From positions 930,001 through 994,000 of the forward strand of contig NZ_JAASQJ010000003.1 in assembly GCF_011762185.1 (NCBI RefSeq): a stretch of 64,000 bases of DNA, given 5' to 3'. Source of the DNA: Dyadobacter arcticus. Lineage in GTDB: Bacteria; Bacteroidota; Bacteroidia; Cytophagales; Spirosomataceae. The number at the start of each line of letters is the position of its first letter. Within the stretch, counting starts at the first letter, position 1. A program made the position numbers and the translations under genes. Positions 1 through 10,300 of this stretch are shown here, one piece after another. A model generated the notes under the pieces. It did not search any database, had not been told where the DNA came from, and worked only from the letters and a program-made list of their open reading frames with translations.

Positions 1-1
1 G

Positions 2-1396
2 CGGGACGAGGCGCAGGCGGGATTTACGACAGAGCCATCGGACATTATCTCGCGGCACGAAGGAGCCTGGCCACTTGAATTCCAATCAAAAGATATTTAT
101 ACCCGCGCCGGAATGGGCGACTTGGGAGAATCCAATAACATCAGCGATCCGCATGCCCAGCATAAGCGCACCGATTTTCTGGCATTAAAGGATTTTGCGC
201 TCGACGTTCCCGGAACATTGACCCAACTAATCCAATGTCTGCAATATTGGATTGCATTGACCGATTGCGACGGCTTCCGCATCGATACCGTTAAGCATAT
301 GGCGCTGGAAGAGACCCGGAATTTTTGCGGCGCGATCCGGGAATTTGCAGATCTGATCGGAAAGCATAACTTCCTTTTAATCGGAGAGATAGCAGGCGGG
401 GATAATTTTCAGGACATTGTGATGGACTATACCGCCATGATGGAACGGAACCTGAATGCAGCCCTGGATATCGGAGGTGCGCGGCTCACGTTATCATCTG
501 TGGCCAAAGGCCTCGTCAATGGCAATGCTTACTTCCATATTTTCAACCAGCAAAGCCAGGGCTTCGAGTCGCACCGCAACTTTGGCGACCGCCATGTTTC
601 TATCTTGGATGATCATGATCATGTTTTTGGGAGTAAAATCCGGTTTTCTGCGGAGGTACCCGACGATTTCGCCGTGAAAGATTATTATGTGACCGTGCCA
701 GTTGCCATTCAACTATTTACACTCGGTATCCCATGCATTTATTATGGTACCGAACAGGCTTTTGCCGGACCAGCCAATTCGCAGGCAGGCAAGGTCCAAA
801 ATTGGCCCGGGCACGACAAATATCTTCGGGAAGCAATGTTTGGTCCCTCACATCCGCGTGCGAACTTTAAGCTGGAATTGCAAACCCAATTGGATCAACT
901 CGACGAATCCCTACCCGGCTTTGGCCCGTTTGGTACCGCTGGTAAACACTGCTTTGACGAGAACAGCCCGGCTTTTGTGCGCATTTCAAATCTTTGTGAA
1001 TTAAGGGCGGGACATCCGGTTTTACGGCTAGGCCGTCAATACCCAAGGCAAATTCAGCTTCCGGGCACGGGTTTCGAATTTCCGGCGCCGGGTGAAATTG
1101 TGGCCTGGTCACGGATCCTATATAATCAGGAAGCGCTTTGCATCGTCAATCCCAATGGTGTAAATGAGCGGGGCGGCAATGTGGTGATCGCTGGCGAGCT
1201 TTCGCCAACAGGTGTTGAGTATGTTGTGATTGGTAACACAGCCCAGGCGGCTACCGGACCAGGCTATACCGGAACTCACTCTATTGGATCGAAGCTGACC
1301 GTGAAAAGAAATTCACCTGGCGAACCTGCATTTATTGAGATCCGGAACGTCCAGCCAGCAGAAGTAATCGTTTTGATTAAAGATACTTTCGCCTGA
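2..1396 (+). CDS. GH13 alpha-amylase family glycosidase, 5' truncated by the window edge
   Basis: The reading frame is open from base 2, so the true start lies outside the window; an internal ATG at 113 is not the start. The GH13 landmarks are visible in order: GFRIDTVKH with the nucleophile Asp at 284-286, the general acid in LIGEIAGG (Glu at 386-388), and ILDDHD with the transition-state Asp at 617-619. GIPCIYYGTEQ follows, a typical barrel strand 8 region, and then a beta-rich C-terminal domain. The family acts on alpha-glucans such as starch, glycogen or maltooligosaccharides; the exact specificity cannot be read here. It converges on the PUL genes on the other strand with a 28-base gap and is probably not part of that operon. 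Localisation is unknown because the N-terminus is missing. Confidence 0.9.
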   Translation, partial: RDEAQAGFTTEPSDIISRHEGAWPLEFQSKDIYTRAGMGDLGESNNISDPHAQHKRTDFLALKDFALDVPGTLTQLIQCLQYWIALTDCDGFRIDTVKHMALEETRNFCGAIREFADLIGKHNFLLIGEIAGGDNFQDIVMDYTAMMERNLNAALDIGGARLTLSSVAKGLVNGNAYFHIFNQQSQGFESHRNFGDRHVSILDDHDHVFGSKIRFSAEVPDDFAVKDYYVTVPVAIQLFTLGIPCIYYGTEQAFAGPANSQAGKVQNWPGHDKYLREAMFGPSHPRANFKLELQTQLDQLDESLPGFGPFGTAGKHCFDENSPAFVRISNLCELRAGHPVLRLGRQYPRQIQLPGTGFEFPAPGEIVAWSRILYNQEALCIVNPNGVNERGGNVVIAGELSPTGVEYVVIGNTAQAATGPGYTGTHSIGSKLTVKRNSPGEPAFIEIRNVQPAEVIVLIKDTFA

Positions 1397-1424
1397 AATT
1401 CCTTTACCCACTGGTTATCCAAGA

Positions 1425-3158
1425 TTATTTCTTATCAATAACCGCACTGATCATCCCTCTGGCCGGCACTGTCAATCTGATCCCCGAAGCCGTTAATGCT
1501 GATCTTGGTTTCAATGTCGCGTAGTCTGCCGGGCCACCTGCAACACCCTGCGGCACAATATTGTTGATCATAACCTTTCTGGAAAACTCACCGTTGTCAT
1601 TACTTCCTTCCAGACTGTACCAATAAAATCGCTCGCCAATCTTGAAGTTTTTGATTTTCACTTCCACGGTTTGAGGAGAGGCCGTCAGGTTTACAAGATT
1701 TACATTCACCTGACCTGATGAGTAAGTAGATGCATAAGCTTTAACATTGGTATTTCCAGTATTGAGTTCACTAGCCACCAGCCGGTCCCCCATCATTTTT
1801 TGAAGAAAATACAAATAGTAGAATGATGGCCTCGGCGTCCATTTGGGAACGCCAGGCTCGTTTCCGTCGCTAAAAAGTCCGTGATCATCACCTTCTGCCC
1901 AAAAATTCAGCAAATCCCAGCGTGCCGCCAGGCCGTATTTGTTTGTCAGCGACTCGCCCAATACAATTACGGCGAATGCCCCGCTCACATTGGAAACCTG
2001 CTGTTTGGATCCTCTTGCCCACATATTCCATTCCGTCATTGCAATGGGTTTTTGTAGAACGCCATTCTCAGCAATGGTTTTAGTAACAAAATTCATCATT
2101 TTGGAAGGCTGGGACAGCGCCGAGCTCAGCACCACCGCAGCAGTTGAATTCTGATCATAAGGCGTAAAATAATTGTGGACAATGTAAAAATCGGCCCGGT
2201 TATTTAATTCCGGAAGCATGGTGGCATTCCAGGTTTTGGTCGTCGTCACCTGCCACGCTTCCGTTTCTGATTCATACATCACTGCCCCAATGTAAATTTT
2301 CGCCCCAATTTCGGCGGCCGCTTTTTGCATGGAATCAGCAAAAACCTTGAAATGCTGGGCATATAACTTGCCGGTCAGATATTCTGGCTGGCCATCTTTA
2401 TTTTTAGCAACATCAATGCGGTAACCCCACTCCCAATCGGCATAATTTTCATTCCCAATCTCCCAAAATTGCGTACGCCCTTTGTCGTAACGCACCCAAT
2501 TGGCAGCCAAATGTGCGGCGGTTGCAACCGGATTGGCACTGGTACCATATCTGGCATAACCATAATTTACCGTAAAAACACCTTTATTTCCGCTCTTACT
2601 GCACATTTCATAATAATTATCAAGCGAAGCACGCCAGTTGTCGTTGGTCATACCATAACCAAAACCCGGATCTTTCTTGGAGCCATCGGCTCCGGTCAAA
2701 AGCATTGGAACATCGGCAGGCAGCTTACCCGGCGACGCATTCCAGAAATATACGTCGCTGCCACTGCCCGCCGGAAAACGGATAATGTTCGGTTTAAGGT
2801 TGGTGATATGAGTCATGAACAATGGTTCAGTGACCATTGGGGACATCCAGATATTGGCATTATGCCCAAAAATCGTTTGCGGGATTTTGGTAACCACTTT
2901 GGACGCATCAATGGTAACCGTTCCACTGACCGACGCTGGTGCTTTTTCGTCTAAGAAATTAGGGATAGCGAAAACCTTTTCTGCCCAGCCGTCCATGAAA
3001 AAGCCCATCGTTTTGGCAATTTCAGGATCCACGGCAGGTTCAATAACTTCTTCCTTCGGCGGATCCACCTTTGCTGGAACAGCATCGTCCTTGCATGATA
3101 CCGCTATGATTAGCAGAAGCATGCAAGGCAACGCCAGTTCGTATTGTTTTTTAAGCAT
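1425..3158 (-). CDS. Secreted lipoprotein glycosidase, clan GH-A, arabinofuranosidase (GH51)-like
   Basis: The 577-residue product starts at the ATG at 3158; a longer frame from a TTG at 3197 overlaps the upstream gene and is rejected. The N-terminus is an SPII signal with a lipobox ending AVSC, so the protein is probably anchored in the outer membrane. The body resembles a GH-A TIM barrel: RFPAGSGSD near strand 2, EIGNENYADW with the likely acid/base Glu, and AMTEWNMW with the likely nucleophile Glu, followed by a C-terminal beta domain. This pattern fits GH51/GH39-type retaining enzymes such as alpha-L-arabinofuranosidases; the family assignment is by motif only. It is the last gene of the PUL operon, 16 bases after the TIG lipoprotein gene, so it probably cuts the glycan bound by the SusCD system at the cell surface. 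Confidence 0.75.
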   Translation of the reverse strand: MLKKQYELALPCMLLLIIAVSCKDDAVPAKVDPPKEEVIEPAVDPEIAKTMGFFMDGWAEKVFAIPNFLDEKAPASVSGTVTIDASKVVTKIPQTIFGHNANIWMSPMVTEPLFMTHITNLKPNIIRFPAGSGSDVYFWNASPGKLPADVPMLLTGADGSKKDPGFGYGMTNDNWRASLDNYYEMCSKSGNKGVFTVNYGYARYGTSANPVATAAHLAANWVRYDKGRTQFWEIGNENYADWEWGYRIDVAKNKDGQPEYLTGKLYAQHFKVFADSMQKAAAEIGAKIYIGAVMYESETEAWQVTTTKTWNATMLPELNNRADFYIVHNYFTPYDQNSTAAVVLSSALSQPSKMMNFVTKTIAENGVLQKPIAMTEWNMWARGSKQQVSNVSGAFAVIVLGESLTNKYGLAARWDLLNFWAEGDDHGLFSDGNEPGVPKWTPRPSFYYLYFLQKMMGDRLVASELNTGNTNVKAYASTYSSGQVNVNLVNLTASPQTVEVKIKNFKIGERFYWYSLEGSNDNGEFSRKVMINNIVPQGVAGGPADYATLKPRSALTASGIRLTVPARGMISAVIDKK

Positions 3159-3174
3159 AAAATTCTTCGAAATG

Positions 3175-4458
3175 TTATTGTAGCCCCACGTGATCAATGA
3201 AGATCGTTCCGGCCCAGCCTGCTTCTTGAAATGCGAGGTCGGTTAAGGTAGCCGGACTTCCAAGATTTGCCTTTGTCAGCTTGAATTCCGTCCAAACACC
3301 TTCTTTCACTGTGATTGGAAATGCTTTTCCGCCATTTGCAGACACATTAATGACCTTATCTTTGGTACCAGGTGTTCCGAAAATCGAGAAAGTAATCGTC
3401 GTGTAAGCAGCAGTTGCCACGGTTCCGTTTGCAAATTTCAATGCGCCATAAGTCCCGGCAAAAACCACTTTGGCAGCGGCGCTTCCGTCACGGACATTCT
3501 CCGTGTTTGCAAAATCGAATGTTGCGCCCCAGCCCCAGTTTTGCCATGAATTGACCAACGCGTCTTCATACATCGCATATTTCAATGCGGCCAGATCGGG
3601 CAGGTCGTCTGTGAATTTCAATGCATCCGCCGACTCGATCATCAATCCGGAATAGGATACCAGTGTGATTTTGCCTTTGTTAGCACCTTTCGGGATTTTC
3701 ACAACCAATTGGCCGGCTGCTTTGCTCACAAAATTGGTAACCGGCGCCGCTAATCCTTTGAACAACACGCCCATGGTCAGGTCAAGGTTGGTACCAGTGA
3801 TGGTCAGGTTTTTTTCGCGTTCGGCAACGGCTGGCGTAAAGCTTTTAACAGCTGGTAATGCAATCACCACATCAGCCTCCGTTTCAATAGTCAATGGCTC
3901 GGTACCACCAGTTGAAAAAACAAGCGGGCCGGTTTCTGCTCCAAACGGAACGGTTACCACCAGTTCATTCAGCTTTTGACTTACAAACTGTACCACGGTC
4001 GTGTCTTTCGCGAACGTGACAGATTTGACCCAGTTGAGGTATTCGCCCGTAATGGTAATGTTCTCTCCCGGCCTTGCCTGCGCGGGTACCTTATCGATTT
4101 TGACGGCTACTTCGAAGCTCAGGATGGTTTTGGAAATGATATCTCCCTGCGTAGTTTTCAGGGTTACCAATCCTTCTGAGGTTTCATTGGGTACTTTTAG
4201 CACGATCAGTTCGGGCGATTGTTTCACAAATCCAGACGCCGGAACGCTTGCTCCCGTCAGTTCAACAGAAGTTACTTTATCCAGATTTTTTCCGATAAAA
4301 CTAATTTCGTCACCAGGCTTCACACCCGACGGGCCAAAGCTCAGCAACTGAACTTCACTTGTTGTCCCAACTTCCTTGTCATCGCAAGCTAACAGCAATC
4401 CAAAAAGCGTGACGAAGCATATCACGGCCCAAAAGCGTGGATTAAATATGTTTTTCAT
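3175..4458 (-). CDS. IPT/TIG-domain surface lipoprotein of the PUL
   Basis: The 427-residue protein has an SPII signal with the lipobox LLLAC followed by DDKE, consistent with surface export in Bacteroidota. Three consecutive immunoglobulin-like IPT/TIG units are visible (each with a pattern like GxxITITGxxL), covering about residues 35-280. A C-terminal beta-sandwich domain of about 140 residues resembles the glycan-binding ends of SusE/SusF-type proteins. No catalytic motif is seen. Its position between another TIG lipoprotein and the glycosidase argues for a surface glycan-binding role that helps capture the substrate for SusCD. The ligand cannot be predicted. Confidence 0.8.
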   Translation of the reverse strand: MKNIFNPRFWAVICFVTLFGLLLACDDKEVGTTSEVQLLSFGPSGVKPGDEISFIGKNLDKVTSVELTGASVPASGFVKQSPELIVLKVPNETSEGLVTLKTTQGDIISKTILSFEVAVKIDKVPAQARPGENITITGEYLNWVKSVTFAKDTTVVQFVSQKLNELVVTVPFGAETGPLVFSTGGTEPLTIETEADVVIALPAVKSFTPAVAEREKNLTITGTNLDLTMGVLFKGLAAPVTNFVSKAAGQLVVKIPKGANKGKITLVSYSGLMIESADALKFTDDLPDLAALKYAMYEDALVNSWQNWGWGATFDFANTENVRDGSAAAKVVFAGTYGALKFANGTVATAAYTTITFSIFGTPGTKDKVINVSANGGKAFPITVKEGVWTEFKLTKANLGSPATLTDLAFQEAGWAGTIFIDHVGLQ

Positions 4459-4474
4459 TTGAATGTTTTTAGGG

Positions 4475-5635
4475 CTATTTTTTGAGAATTTTTGGCACGA
4501 TCCGGAAGTTGTCCAGCGAGATATCAGCGTCCAGGTCCCCGCCTCCGTGAAACAAAAGTCGGGTGTAATAACCCTTTGGACTCACGCTGAGCTTCACGCC
4601 CAGCTTGTCATAGCTTGCAGCTACCTCTTCAAAAGGAATAATCACTGTTCTCCATTCTCCTTTTGTATCGTAAGGAGGAGCCCATTGAAATGCATCTGTA
4701 ACAAAGTCATTGGTCAGGCCCACATTGATTTTCAACATGTTGTTGTTGTAAGGTTTCAATGTATTGACCTCAAATTTCAGGTTGTAATCCGATGGTTTCA
4801 GGATGGCTTCATCCGGTACATTTTTACTGATCGCCCCCATTGCATCCGGCGGACCACCCGCTACCTCTTTCCAGTTCCAACCGCCTATTGCCTCTTTCAC
4901 GCGGATGTAGTTGCCATTGATCGCAACCGGATCCCCGGCAGCGGGTTTAGTAACTACATACTTCTCATTCCACCAGCCCGTGAACGGGTCGCTGCTTAAA
5001 AAAATGTTGCGGTTATCTCTAAACCAGAAATCCGATTTTGTTTCCCCAAAATTGGTCTTCACCGTCACCTGCCCTGGAAGCGCACCTTCCGGCACACGCA
5101 CCTGCACGATCTGATCAGTCACTGAAACCAGTTCTCCTTTTACGCCACCTGCAAAAGTGACGGTGAGCGGCTCATAAAAGAAGTTTCCGTTGATAGTAGC
5201 AACACTGGCCGTGACCACAAATTCGCTGTTCATGTTGGCCACAACCGGTTCGCTGATCTGTACCTCGAAGTCGTGTTCCAGTATTTTGCCATTTGTAAAT
5301 GTAATTTTCAATTTATTGGTGATTTCCTTTGGCACCATACCCGGCACACTAACCAGAATTGTCTTATTGGTAATGTAAGTTGGTGTTAAAATGGCTTTCT
5401 GATCATTGAACCAGATTTCACTGGCACCACCCAGATTTTCACCGACAATGGCAATCAGGTTACTCTGAAATGCCCCTACCAATAATGAATCGGAAGAAGC
5501 CGGATCGGTGATCCGGATGTAGGTAATTTTGGGCTCGCCGTCATTCGGCAGGTCGTCCTCCGAACAAGATATCTGAAACACTGCCACAAGTGCCATCAAG
5601 GCAAAAAGCAGTACGGATCTATATGTATTTTTCAT
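4475..5635 (-). CDS. IPT/TIG-domain glycan-binding lipoprotein (SusE-position)
   Basis: The start chosen is the ATG at 5635; a TTG 21 bases upstream is possible but adds residues before the signal peptide. The product has 386 residues with an SPII lipobox (FQISC) followed by SEDD. Two IPT/TIG-like domains cover about residues 30-200, then a roughly 180-residue C-terminal domain ends in SLDNFRIVPK, a jelly-roll carbohydrate-binding ending common in surface glycan-binding proteins. It lies 26 bases after susD and 16 bases before the next lipoprotein gene, the usual SusE location. Inferred role: non-catalytic surface binding of the PUL glycan. It shares architecture with the downstream lipoprotein, so the two may have arisen by duplication. 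Confidence 0.8.
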   Translation of the reverse strand: MKNTYRSVLLFALMALVAVFQISCSEDDLPNDGEPKITYIRITDPASSDSLLVGAFQSNLIAIVGENLGGASEIWFNDQKAILTPTYITNKTILVSVPGMVPKEITNKLKITFTNGKILEHDFEVQISEPVVANMNSEFVVTASVATINGNFFYEPLTVTFAGGVKGELVSVTDQIVQVRVPEGALPGQVTVKTNFGETKSDFWFRDNRNIFLSSDPFTGWWNEKYVVTKPAAGDPVAINGNYIRVKEAIGGWNWKEVAGGPPDAMGAISKNVPDEAILKPSDYNLKFEVNTLKPYNNNMLKINVGLTNDFVTDAFQWAPPYDTKGEWRTVIIPFEEVAASYDKLGVKLSVSPKGYYTRLLFHGGGDLDADISLDNFRIVPKILKK

Positions 5636-5661
5636 CTTGAAATCGATTAAGATCAATGGAT

Positions 5662-7341
5662 TTATTTGCTGTAATAATCAACAGGCGCTTTTTGCAGATT
5701 GGGTGCCTGACTTAACTCCGCAGAAGGGATCGGCAAGAGAAAATTCCCGCTGTTCGCATCAATCGTCCGCTCGGTGGTTGCCCAGGAAGTTTTGGTAAAC
5801 GTCCAGGATGTTGGATTTGGAAAATGATCCGGCGCGGTAAAGAATATGCCGCGGTCCTGGCTATTCAGGATCGAATAGGCTTTGGCCGCATTGTAATAAT
5901 GCAGACTTACCAAATCGTACCAGGCCATTCCCTCCATTGCAAATTCAACCAGACGCTCCTTGAATATTACGTCAAAAGTGAGCGGTCCGGCAAAAACGGG
6001 TAGTCCGGCACGCATATGTACAAGGTTGAAGTATTTCAAAGCCACAGGATCGGCAGTGGAAGCATTGTTTCCCAAAACCGCCTCTGCATAAATCAGGTAC
6101 ATTTCCGAAAGACGCATCATGTAGGTGTCATTGCCATAATTCTGTTGTGCCGATAATCCGCCTACGTCTTTTGCTTTGCCAGTTATGTACTTTTTGATGG
6201 CAATAAAGTTGTTATCTGTGCCAGTAAATGGAAATACAAGCTTTTGCTCACCGCCCGGAATCGTCTGCGAAATTTCGGGATAAGAAGCGCCCGGCAACAT
6301 GAATGTCGCTTTAAGCCGCTGATCAACAGTACGTCCCTGCATTCCCGTGGCAGTAGCCTTAATACCTTCATACTGGCTCAGCATCCACCAGGTAGCACTT
6401 TTGTCGCCACCCCAGCCATCACCATTTGCAATGTCCGGACTGTAAGCCAGATAGGCCGGGGTAGAATTTTGAGTACCCCACGCACCAGGAGAATATACCC
6501 ATTGCAATGAAAACAAAGATTCCGAATTGTTATCGTAAGGGAATAAAAACAAGTCCCCATAGTTTTTCAGCAGTGACAACCCGCTATTGGCGATCACCCT
6601 TTCGGAATAATATTTGGCGCTGTCCAAAAAAACCTGGTTCCGCTGCCCCGCGCCACCTGCTTCCACACCTGAACGTGTGAGATAAAATCTGGCAAGCATT
6701 CCTTCCGCCGACCATTTGGTAACCCGTCCCGGACGCAAAGGCGTAGCAGGCAGGTCTTCTGCTACCTGGCGCATTTCGCTGGTCAGGAATTTCCAAACGC
6801 TTTCAGGGGTATTGCGGGAAACGCTGGTATCTGAAAGCAATTCGAGATTATTTTCGATGATAGGCACCGCACCCCAGTTCATCACGAGTGACCGGTAGGC
6901 CACGGCCCGCATAAACCGCGCCTCTGCAATCGCCATTTTTTTGATAGTGGGAGAAACAGCAGGCCCTGCATATTGGTTAATGTTGCTGATCGCAAGGTTC
7001 GATTGTCCGACCACGATAAAAAACGACCGCCAGGATGAACCATTTTCAGGCGTGTTTCCAGTAGTGTTGAAAAGTACATTACCACGATCATTATAAGCGG
7101 AAAATGCTGTCCCTGCCCTAAAATCGCCCAAATTGTAGGATGCCTTATCATTGTAATCAAACCATACTTTGCTATACAACAATGCAGTAGATGCCAAAAC
7201 CTGATCGTCGGTCTGGTAAAAACCAGCGTCCACGATGGAATCGACGGGCGGCCTTTCCAGGAAATCTTCCGAGCAGCCACTTACAATGAATAGTGAGGCA
7301 AATAGCCCTGTTCCGTAAATTATGTTTTTAAGATTTTTCAT
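5662..7341 (-). CDS. SusD/RagB family nutrient-binding outer-membrane lipoprotein
   Basis: The 559-residue protein begins with an SPII signal (lipobox VSGC) followed by SEDFLERPP, the characteristic SusD N-terminus. Central TPR-like helices include ARFMRAVAYRSLVMNWG, and the C-terminus has the FKERLVEFAMEG and LLPIPSAEL segments typical of the RagB/SusD fold. SusD proteins form the lid over the SusC barrel and bind oligosaccharide at the cell surface. The gene lies 11 bases after susC, which supports co-transcription and a dedicated SusCD pair. The sugar specificity is not visible in the sequence. Confidence 0.95.
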   Translation of the reverse strand: MKNLKNIIYGTGLFASLFIVSGCSEDFLERPPVDSIVDAGFYQTDDQVLASTALLYSKVWFDYNDKASYNLGDFRAGTAFSAYNDRGNVLFNTTGNTPENGSSWRSFFIVVGQSNLAISNINQYAGPAVSPTIKKMAIAEARFMRAVAYRSLVMNWGAVPIIENNLELLSDTSVSRNTPESVWKFLTSEMRQVAEDLPATPLRPGRVTKWSAEGMLARFYLTRSGVEAGGAGQRNQVFLDSAKYYSERVIANSGLSLLKNYGDLFLFPYDNNSESLFSLQWVYSPGAWGTQNSTPAYLAYSPDIANGDGWGGDKSATWWMLSQYEGIKATATGMQGRTVDQRLKATFMLPGASYPEISQTIPGGEQKLVFPFTGTDNNFIAIKKYITGKAKDVGGLSAQQNYGNDTYMMRLSEMYLIYAEAVLGNNASTADPVALKYFNLVHMRAGLPVFAGPLTFDVIFKERLVEFAMEGMAWYDLVSLHYYNAAKAYSILNSQDRGIFFTAPDHFPNPTSWTFTKTSWATTERTIDANSGNFLLPIPSAELSQAPNLQKAPVDYYSK

Positions 7342-7352
7342 CTGAATCGATT

Positions 7353-10300
7353 TTAAAAGTCAAGGCCAAGGCTAAAAGTATAAATAGGAGTCAGCGGGTA
7401 GCGGCCGTAATCGAGGCCAATCGCCTGATTGGTCGGTCCGGAATCCCTTGATACATAAGCGCCTACCTCCGGGTCAAATCCCGTGTATTTGGTAAACGTG
7501 AGCACATTCTGCGCACCCACTGTCAACCTCGCTCCCCGTACAATTTTTTGTTTTGTCAGGAATGCGGCTGGCACGTTGTAGCTCAGCGAAACGTTTTTAA
7601 GCCGGATAAATGAGCCGTCTTCCACCCATTTATCGGTATGCCGCGTAAAATTCCCGTTCGGACCGTTTGAAATTCTTGCTACATCAGTTCCGGGGTTGGA
7701 AAGCACCACTTCACCGCTTTCATTGGTGGTTGGTTTGGCATAATCCATGGCATGTTCCAACAGGTTACGGCTCAGGTTAATGTTGCTCGCATTCGTGTTG
7801 AGTTTGCCGAGATAGTTGTAAATGTCGTTGCCATAGGTACTTGTGAAAAGCAAACTCAGGTCAAAACCTTTGTAAGAAAAGGTGTTGGTAAAGCCTGCAA
7901 ACATTTTTGGCCAGGGGTTACCGATGTTTGTGAGATCTTGCTCATCGATTTTACCGTCGGCATTAAGGTCCTTAAATTTCACATCACCTACCCAGATGTT
8001 ATTGACATTGGTTGGCATCCGGTTTCCATTGTTATCCACGGGCACCGCGCTGCCGTCAATCTCGGCAACACTCTGGAATAAGCCTTCTTCCACATAGCCG
8101 CGGAATAACCAAGGCGCCTTACCCACTTCCGAACGCTGCGTCCAATCCTGTAACCACCAGGAAGTACGGTCTACAAAAGCACTTTCGGAGTAAAAGGATT
8201 TGATTTTGGTTTTAAAGCTGGAAATGTTCAGGCTGCTCTCCCATTTGAAACCGCCACGATTGATATTGATCGTATTAATGGTAAAACCAAACCCTTTGTT
8301 TTGCAACGCACCAATATTGACCGTCGGCGAGCCCACAGCACCGGTACCATTTGTTCCCATATACCAGGGCAATGGCTTTTCCATCAACAGGTTATCAGTA
8401 TTTTTGACATAATAATCCACTTCAAACTGAATCCTGTTTTCAAGCAGGCCTACATTAATACCAAAGTTGACGGTTTTAGTTTCTTCCCATTTCAAACCAG
8501 GATTACTGTATTTTGTTGGTAAAAACCCTGTTGTTGTGGGGGTAGCGCCCGTTCCCAAAGGAGAATATATGCCTCCACCGCCCTGGTTACCAGTTACACC
8601 TGTTTCAAAACGCAGTTTCAATTCACTGACAGCAGGTACATTGAAGAACGCCTCCTGAGAAACCCGCCATGCCGCAGAAACAGACGGGAAAAAGCCCCAT
8701 TTGTTTTCTTTACCAAAATTGGCTGAACCGTCACGGCGCACTGTCGCCATCACAATGTATCGGTCTGCATAATTATAATTAAGCCGTCCCAGGTACGACT
8801 CCATCGCCCACTCACCCGATCCGCCTGAATTACTGGATGTAAGTGCATCACCAGCAGCAAGATCCAGAATGTCGTTGGTCAAGAAACCGGTACGTGTGGC
8901 ACCCACATTCTTATAAGTCGATGCCTGCGCTTCATGGCTAACCATTGCATTGATGCTGTGCTTGCCAAACTGTTTGTTGTATTCAAGCAGCTGGTTCCAG
9001 TTATAATAAGTGTTTACACCGTTTCCATTTGTCAGCGAAGCTGTTACATTTCTCGCCCAGCCAATTGCGTAAGTAGGGATATAATAAGTGGAATTTGAGA
9101 AACCCAGATTGGTATTGAATGATGACCTCAAATTAAGACCTTTCATAATTTCGATACCCAAATTCAAACCGCCCAAAAATTGTCTTCTTACCAGTTTATT
9201 GGTTGTCAAGTTGGCAATTGCGATTGGGTTAACTGGTGCAAATTGGTTCGCGCCATTGTTTTCGTCGCCTCCACCCCAGCTTCCGTCCAGATTTCGGACA
9301 GGTACTTGCGGCGTAAGTTGCAATGCGCTTGCAATCACGTTTTCCTGGCTGGTCGTCAGGTTATCATTGGTTTGGTTAAAACTGAGGTTAGCGCCAATAG
9401 AAGCCCATTTCCTAGGTTTATTATCCAGGTTTAACCTGAATCCATACCGGTTAAAGCCTGAACCCAACGCGACACCATCCTGTTTCAAATATTCGCCCGA
9501 CAGATAATAAGTAGTCTTATCATTACCGCCACTCAAACTCAGCTGGTGCTTATTCATCGGTGCACTTTTGAACAATTCCTTTTGCCAGTCGGTACCATTT
9601 CCTAGCAATGAAGGATCCAAAAATTCCTGAGGCGTTTCCCCTCCTGCCAATGCATGGTATTCGCCCACCATTTGAGCGTATTGCTGCAAGTTCATCACAT
9701 TCAGCGATTGCGGCGCGGTCTGCAGGCTGTATTGGTAGCCATAAGAAATTTTGGTATCGCCCGATTTTCCTCTTTTTGTAGTTACGATCAAAACCCCATT
9801 GGTAGCCCTGGAACCATAAATGGCCGTTGCCGAGGGTCCCTGCAATACTTCAATAGACTCAATGTCGGCAGGGTTAAGTCCTGCAAGCGGATTAGAAGAA
9901 CTTTGCGAGCCAAAAGAAACCGATTGACCCGGGATCTGAACGCCATCAACGACATATAAAGGCTCATTACTACCGCTTATGGAGTTAACCCCACGGATAT
10001 TCACCGAAATCCCACCACCCGGCTGCCCTGAGTTTTGGGTCACATATACACCCGCCGCACGTCCCTGTATGGCTTGCTCAATGGTCGTATTAACAGTTTT
10101 GCCAATGTCTTTGGCCGAAACAGACGTTTGTGCAGTCGTCAGATCGGCGCGTTTCATTTCACCGTAACCAACGACAACCACTTCTTCCAACGCTTTGGTA
10201 TCCACTGCAAGTGTCAGATTAATAACACTTTGCGTTCCCACGATCACTTCTCTTGAAACATATCCTACAAAAGAAAAAATCAGAACAGAGCTGGTACCAG

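Noticed and set aside
2469..2954. 161-codon open frame on the + strand opposite the GH-A lipoprotein gene
   Set aside because: Antisense to a catalytic domain, with no start context and no protein-like pattern.
4463..4999. 178-codon open frame on the + strand opposite the TIG lipoprotein gene
   Set aside because: Antisense to a gene in a clear operon; composition not protein-like.
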